A stretch of DNA of 7,403 bases from JACCXJ01 sp052387115 (GTDB taxonomy: Bacteria > Pseudomonadota > Gammaproteobacteria > JACCXJ01): the NCBI GenBank assembly GCA_052387115.1, contig JBQTJM010000220.1, positions 1-7,403 of the forward strand, written 5' to 3'. A program made the position numbers and the translations under genes. The notes below the pieces were generated by a model, which worked only from the letters and a program-made list of their open reading frames with translations, had not been told where the DNA came from and searched no databases. Positions 6,489 to 7,403 of this stretch are shown in pieces (position 1 is the stretch's first letter; the number at the start of each line of letters is the position of its first letter).

Positions 6489-6806
6489 TCAGTTGCTGCG
6501 GTTCGCATCCGAGCGTCTGCGCCAATACCTCGGTCGCCTCTTGTGATGGGCCACGGCGATCACTTCGATACCGCCTGGGATCTGGTGGTAAATGACACTG
6601 TAGGGAAACTTGCGGAGAACGTATCGTCGAGTGCCGGCCTCGAAGCGAGGCCAAACGGTAGGAGAACTCGCGATCAGAGCAAACGCGCTCGTCGTTTCAC
6701 GAACAAACGCCTCTGCGGCTTGGACGCTTCGCTGAAGGTACCACTCGAATGCGTCATCGATCTCCCGGAGAGCTTCCGGGATAAGCTCAACCCGGGCGTC
6801 GCTCAC
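6489..6806 (-). CDS. RelE/ParE family type II toxin
   Basis: The 105-residue protein, the usual size for the family, is the toxin of a type II toxin-antitoxin pair. RelE members cleave mRNA on ribosomes and ParE members poison gyrase; the sequence alone does not separate the two. Family marks are VELIPEALREIDDAFEWYLQ (residues 6-25), AFVRETTSAFALIASSP (33-49), RRYVLRKFPYSVIYHQI (60-76) and the C-terminal VIAVAHHKRRPRYWRRR (82-98), the pattern of the ParE_toxin domain. It starts with GTG at 6804-6806, inside the antitoxin gene, overlapping it by 20 bases with only a weak Shine-Dalgarno (AGCGAG), so translation is probably coupled. The ORF is intact and has the key basic and aromatic residues, so it may be active. 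Confidence 0.9.
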   Translation of the reverse strand: MSDARVELIPEALREIDDAFEWYLQRSVQAAEAFVRETTSAFALIASSPTVWPRFEAGTRRYVLRKFPYSVIYHQIPGGIEVIAVAHHKRRPRYWRRRSDANRSN

Positions 6807-7032
6807 TCAGTCTCGCTAGAAAGCCATCTCGGATCTCTTCCCAGGGAGTCGTCTCTACTTCCCCGGCTTGCAGAGCTGCTATCCGGGCAGCGACCTCCTG
6901 GCGCCAAGCCGTCTCGACATCGCTGTCTGGCTCAGGCTCTAAGCTCTCCAACAACGCACCCGCAATCTCAGCCCGCTCCTGCTCAGGTAGAGTGAGGGCT
7001 TCTTGCAACACGGTGTTGGCGTGGCGTCTCAT
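6787..7032 (-). CDS. TIGR02574-type addiction module antitoxin
   Basis: The 81-residue acidic protein precedes the ParE-like toxin gene in the same operon. It matches the small 'putative addiction module component' family (TIGR02574, PF09720). The core is ALTLPEQERAEIAGALLESL at about residues 12-31, followed by a Trp-containing region (VETAWRQEVAARI) and EVETTPWEEIRDGF, which would wrap the toxin. It starts with ATG at 7030-7032 and ends in TGA at 6787-6789. There is no clear Shine-Dalgarno, and the promoter is not convincing; a weak TAACAT -10 lies just upstream on the - strand. Antitoxins of this type neutralise their toxin and often repress their own operon. Confidence 0.9.
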   Translation of the reverse strand: MRRHANTVLQEALTLPEQERAEIAGALLESLEPEPDSDVETAWRQEVAARIAALQAGEVETTPWEEIRDGFLARLSERRPG

Positions 7033-7267
7033 GGGGAGATGTTACCACGTCTGGACCCGAAGCCTCTGGGCTTCAGCTCCGGTTCCCTGCTCAGCGGCCT
7101 CCGGGTAGCGCCCGCAACCAGCTTCGCTCGTTGCTGCGCCTTGGTGGGAATGCAAGCAACCCCCCACCCGGCAGATTGCCGATCGCTCCGCGCCAACCAA
7201 CCTGCCTCGTGAACGAGGCCGCCGTTGCGAGTAGGAGGCGTCCGTAATTCCAGCCTCCCTTCTCTCC
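7033..7267. other. Region between antitoxin gene and IS-like end, no gene seen
   Basis: No convincing coding region is visible. Open frames on both strands have compositions unlike proteins and no recognisable motif. The upstream control region of the toxin-antitoxin operon should lie at its left side. The right side abuts the presumed IS terminus at 7268. Confidence 0.5.
7059..7074. repeat. Small hairpin upstream of the antitoxin gene
   Basis: GAAGCC and GGCTTC pair perfectly around a TCTG loop, 27 bases upstream of the antitoxin start. Its place suggests an operator or 5' leader structure for the toxin-antitoxin operon, but 6-bp stems are common by chance. Confidence 0.3.
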
Positions 7268-7403
7268 TGCGTATTCCGGACCAAACTGATCACCGATTCC
7301 GGCGCAAACTGATGACCGCTCCGGAGCGGTTTCCTTATCGAGCGAAGCGTACGGCGCGGGATAACCCGACCGCCGGCCTTATTCTGTTGGATTTTTCCGA
7401 CGA
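7268..7403. mobile_element. Terminus of a probable IS21-family insertion sequence, body outside window
   Basis: From TGCGTATTCCGG (7268) the sequence shows two adjacent 23-base units, 7273-7295 and 7296-7318, that match at 20 of 23 positions and share ATTCCGG and CAAACTGAT. IS21-family elements carry multiple terminal repeats and begin with TG. Repeats of the ATTCCGG...AACTGATCACC type are, from memory, typical of IS21-family ends in proteobacteria. No istA or istB coding sequence can be read in the remaining 85 bases, so either this is the non-coding end region of an element that continues past the right edge, or a solitary remnant. Boundary at 7268 is a proposal. Confidence 0.5.
7315..7330. 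repeat. 16-bp perfect palindrome next to the IS-like repeats
   Basis: ACCGCTCCGGAGCGGT is fully self-complementary and is followed by TTCCTTAT. It starts in the last bases of the second 23-base unit. It could form a short hairpin, act as a weak terminator, or be a protein-binding site near the element end. Confidence 0.4.

Noticed and set aside
6394..6654. 86-codon open frame on the - strand
   Set aside because: It overlaps the ParE-like toxin gene in another frame and crosses the inverted repeat; no domain is visible.
6543..6995. 150-codon open frame on the + strand
   Set aside because: It is antisense to the toxin-antitoxin operon, whose two proteins have clear family signatures.
7042..7293. 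83-codon open frame on the - strand
   Set aside because: It crosses the proposed IS boundary, starts inside the terminal repeats, has no domain and no plausible ribosome binding site.

Overview
The window is 7.4 kb of mostly GC-rich bacterial DNA. It carries ordinary housekeeping-type genes beside small mobile or selfish elements. The strong G/C third-position bias, the COG5621 (AttH/CrtC-like) gene, the DoxX and Uma2 genes, the TIGR02574/ParE pair and a REP-like GGGGTCAGAC repeat together suggest a high-GC proteobacterium, most likely a gammaproteobacterium. That assignment is inference from gene content only.

Left part (1-1841, all + strand): the 3' end of a PIN-domain (VapC-like) RNase gene is cut by the window edge. 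It is followed 3 bases later by a 71-residue partner gene with a strong Shine-Dalgarno inside the PIN gene. Both look lower in GC than the rest. Then come a pRiA4b ORF-3-like gene and a four-helix DoxX-family membrane protein gene, each standing alone. A Uma2-family (DUF820) nuclease-like gene on the - strand converges on doxX. It diverges from the next gene across only 19 bases.

Centre (2439-6225, + strand): a two-gene operon encodes an 867-residue FtsX-like ABC permease and a membrane-anchored AttH/CrtC-like (COG5621) protein, with the reading frames overlapping by 8 bases. Such permeases normally work with a separate ATPase, usually encoded next door. None is present upstream here.

Right part (6226-7403): a short open tail in phase with attH leads into a small inverted-repeat element (6379-6455) that looks REP/MITE-like. 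Next is a - strand toxin-antitoxin operon, with a TIGR02574-type antitoxin overlapping a RelE/ParE toxin by 20 bases. From about 7268 to the right edge the sequence shows 23-bp tandem repeats that resemble the terminus of an IS21-family insertion sequence, whose body would lie outside the window.

I see no CRISPR array, rRNA or tRNA. The most notable points are the toxin-first PIN module with an unrecognised partner, the ATPase-less permease/AttH pair, the palindromic -10-like sequence in the 19-base divergent gap, and the REP-like and IS21-like elements that mark the right side as a site of mobile DNA.
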